Below the pieces are notes generated by a model. It ran no database searches and had not been told where the DNA came from. It worked only from the letters and a program-made list of their open reading frames with translations. The position numbers were made by a program, and so were the translations under genes. DNA of 64,000 nt from CAWBYL01 sp963793025 (GTDB lineage: Bacteria; Actinomycetota; Acidimicrobiia; Acidimicrobiales; Acidimicrobilacustridaceae), in contig CAWBYL010000005.1 in NCBI GenBank assembly GCA_963793025.1, positions 1 through 64,000 of the forward strand, given 5' to 3'. Shown piece by piece: positions 62,986 to 64,000 of this stretch; the stretch's first letter is position 1, and each line of letters begins with the position of its first letter.

Positions 62986-64000
62986 CCCTGCGGGCCAAGA
63001 TGGCGCTGGCCCTCGCCGGCCTCGCCGGGCTGGCCGCGCTGTTGGTGGGGGTCACCACCTACGTGGCCACCGACCAGCGGGTGCGGGCCGAGGTCGACCG
63101 GGCCCTCGACGCCCAGGCGGCGCAGCTGGACGATCCCGACGGCAACTCGCTCGCCTCGGCCTGTCAGACCGCAGCCAGCCAGTCCCCCCGGGGCCGGCGC
63201 CCGGGCGAGGGCTTCGAGACGTTGAGCGGTGTCGTGGCCCAGTGCCTCGACTCCAGCGGACAGCCCGTCTCCTACTACACGTCGGTCGAGCTTCCCGTCG
63301 ACGACGACGACGTTGCCCTGGCGGTGGGCGGTGGTGCTCGCCGCACCCGGACCGTCACCGTGGATGGCGTCGCCTATCGCGTCGAGACCGTGCCCATCAG
63401 CTACAGCTCGACCATCGGCGCCGTGCAGATCGCCCGCGACTTCAGCGAGTCCCAGCGGGTCCTCGACGCCCTCCGGCTCTGGCTGATCGCCGTGGTCGTG
63501 ACCGTCACCGGTCTCGGCGCCCTCGCCGGTTGGCTCATCGCCCGGCGGGCCACCCAGTCGCTGGTGCACCTCACCGACGCCGCCGAGGAGGTGGCCACGA
63601 CCGGGCGTCTCGACGTCGACGTGCCCCCTGCGGGCAAGGACGAACCGGGGCGGCTGGCCCGGGCCTTCTCCACCATGCTCTCCGCCCTGGGTCAGTCGCG
63701 GGCCCAGCAGCAGCAGCTCGTCCAGGACGCCGGGCACGAGCTGCGCACGCCCCTCACCAGCCTCCGCACCAACGTCGAGACGCTGCGCCGCTACGAGAAC
63801 CTGCCTGCTCCGACCCGCGACGCCATCCTCGCCGATCTCGACACCGAGACCCGCGAGCTGGGTTCGCTCGTCGACGAGCTGGTCCAGCTGGCCACCGACA
63901 CCTACGCCGACGAACCCGAGGAAGAGGTGGACCTCGCGTTGGTCGCCGAACGGGCCGCCGAGCGGGTGCGCCGCCGCTCCGGCCGGACGGTCGTGGTCGA
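62982..64000 (+). CDS. Sensor histidine kinase (MprB-like), cut by the window end
   Basis: At least 339 residues; the C-terminal ATPase domain lies beyond the window. There are two membrane helices (residues about 7-28 and 164-187) flanking an extracytoplasmic sensor domain of about 135 residues with a Cys pair, then a HAMP linker (LVHLTDAAEEVATTGRLDVD) and the DHp domain with the H-box QDAGHELRTPLTSLRTN, phospho-acceptor His252. Coupled to the response regulator, so it forms an MprAB-type system for envelope stress. The stimulus is not inferable here. Confidence 0.8.
   Translation, partial: MTLRAKMALALAGLAGLAALLVGVTTYVATDQRVRAEVDRALDAQAAQLDDPDGNSLASACQTAASQSPRGRRPGEGFETLSGVVAQCLDSSGQPVSYYTSVELPVDDDDVALAVGGGARRTRTVTVDGVAYRVETVPISYSSTIGAVQIARDFSESQRVLDALRLWLIAVVVTVTGLGALAGWLIARRATQSLVHLTDAAEEVATTGRLDVDVPPAGKDEPGRLARAFSTMLSALGQSRAQQQQLVQDAGHELRTPLTSLRTNVETLRRYENLPAPTRDAILADLDTETRELGSLVDELVQLATDTYADEPEEEVDLALVAERAAERVRRRSGRTVVV

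Overview
The window is actinobacterial throughout but falls into two parts that do not look like one genome. Bases 1 to about 7,290 look mycobacterial. They hold the start of a mymA-type flavin monooxygenase with a divergent virS-type AraC regulator, then a minus-strand run of Mce, Mce-associated and small exported proteins, in visibly lower-GC sequence. From about 7,291 to the end the DNA is GC-richer, and the gene set resembles Acidimicrobiia or related environmental high-GC actinobacteria. The change falls at a point where an mce gene and an HNH-endonuclease gene are both cut off, so an assembly chimera or a recombination end must be considered. Lineage statements are inferences from remembered protein families; nothing was searched.

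Layout. (a) 1-7290: partial mymA-like gene; a duplicated virS-type promoter; a broken DUF2867 gene; an aldehyde dehydrogenase scrap; frameshifted virS; then on the minus strand a truncated Mce protein, MceF-like, Mce-associated membrane protein, MmpS-like protein and four more exported proteins. (b) 7291-17123: HNH endonuclease remnant, FadD3-like acyl-CoA ligase, enoyl-CoA hydratase family protein, FadR-type GntR regulator with a probably leaderless promoter, SDR, APH-like kinase, amidohydrolase, DUF2889 protein and NDMA-type alcohol dehydrogenase, which together look like a CoA-ester catabolic region. (c) 17139-32850: MMPL transporter, HSL-type hydrolase, intradiol-dioxygenase-like lipoprotein, acyl-CoA dehydrogenase, D-aminoacylase-like amidohydrolase, DUF427 protein, a two-module pentapeptide-repeat lipoprotein, AhpD-like protein, flavoprotein and a mycofactocin-type SDR. 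(d) 32850-46033: decayed glycosyltransferase, exported protein, metallo-beta-lactamase and two alpha/beta hydrolases, two large LuxR (LAL) regulators, a second APH-like kinase, and a di-iron-type MBL protein coupled to an SRPBCC protein. (e) 46055-64000: divergent TetR/cupin pair with a palindromic operator, orphan FtsX-type permease, YCII, GNAT and RibD-like proteins, second MMPL, truncated IclR abutting a truncated PIN toxin, PPK2, SulP, tRNA-Ala(UGC), exported protein, SDR, membrane-anchored double FKBP, and an MprAB-like two-component system running off the end.

Many genes are interrupted by single-base frameshifts. They affect nearly every gene in the first 7.3 kb and are scattered more thinly afterwards, where most are one extra base, several of them in a short G or C run. 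Residual sequencing error is the simplest explanation, with true decay likely only for the glycosyltransferase, the aldehyde dehydrogenase scrap and the doubly truncated junctions. The functional theme of the main part is CoA-activated acid and alcohol oxidation (ligase, acyl-CoA dehydrogenase, hydratase, several SDRs, an NDMA/mycofactocin-type alcohol dehydrogenase and SDR) with local one-component regulators.
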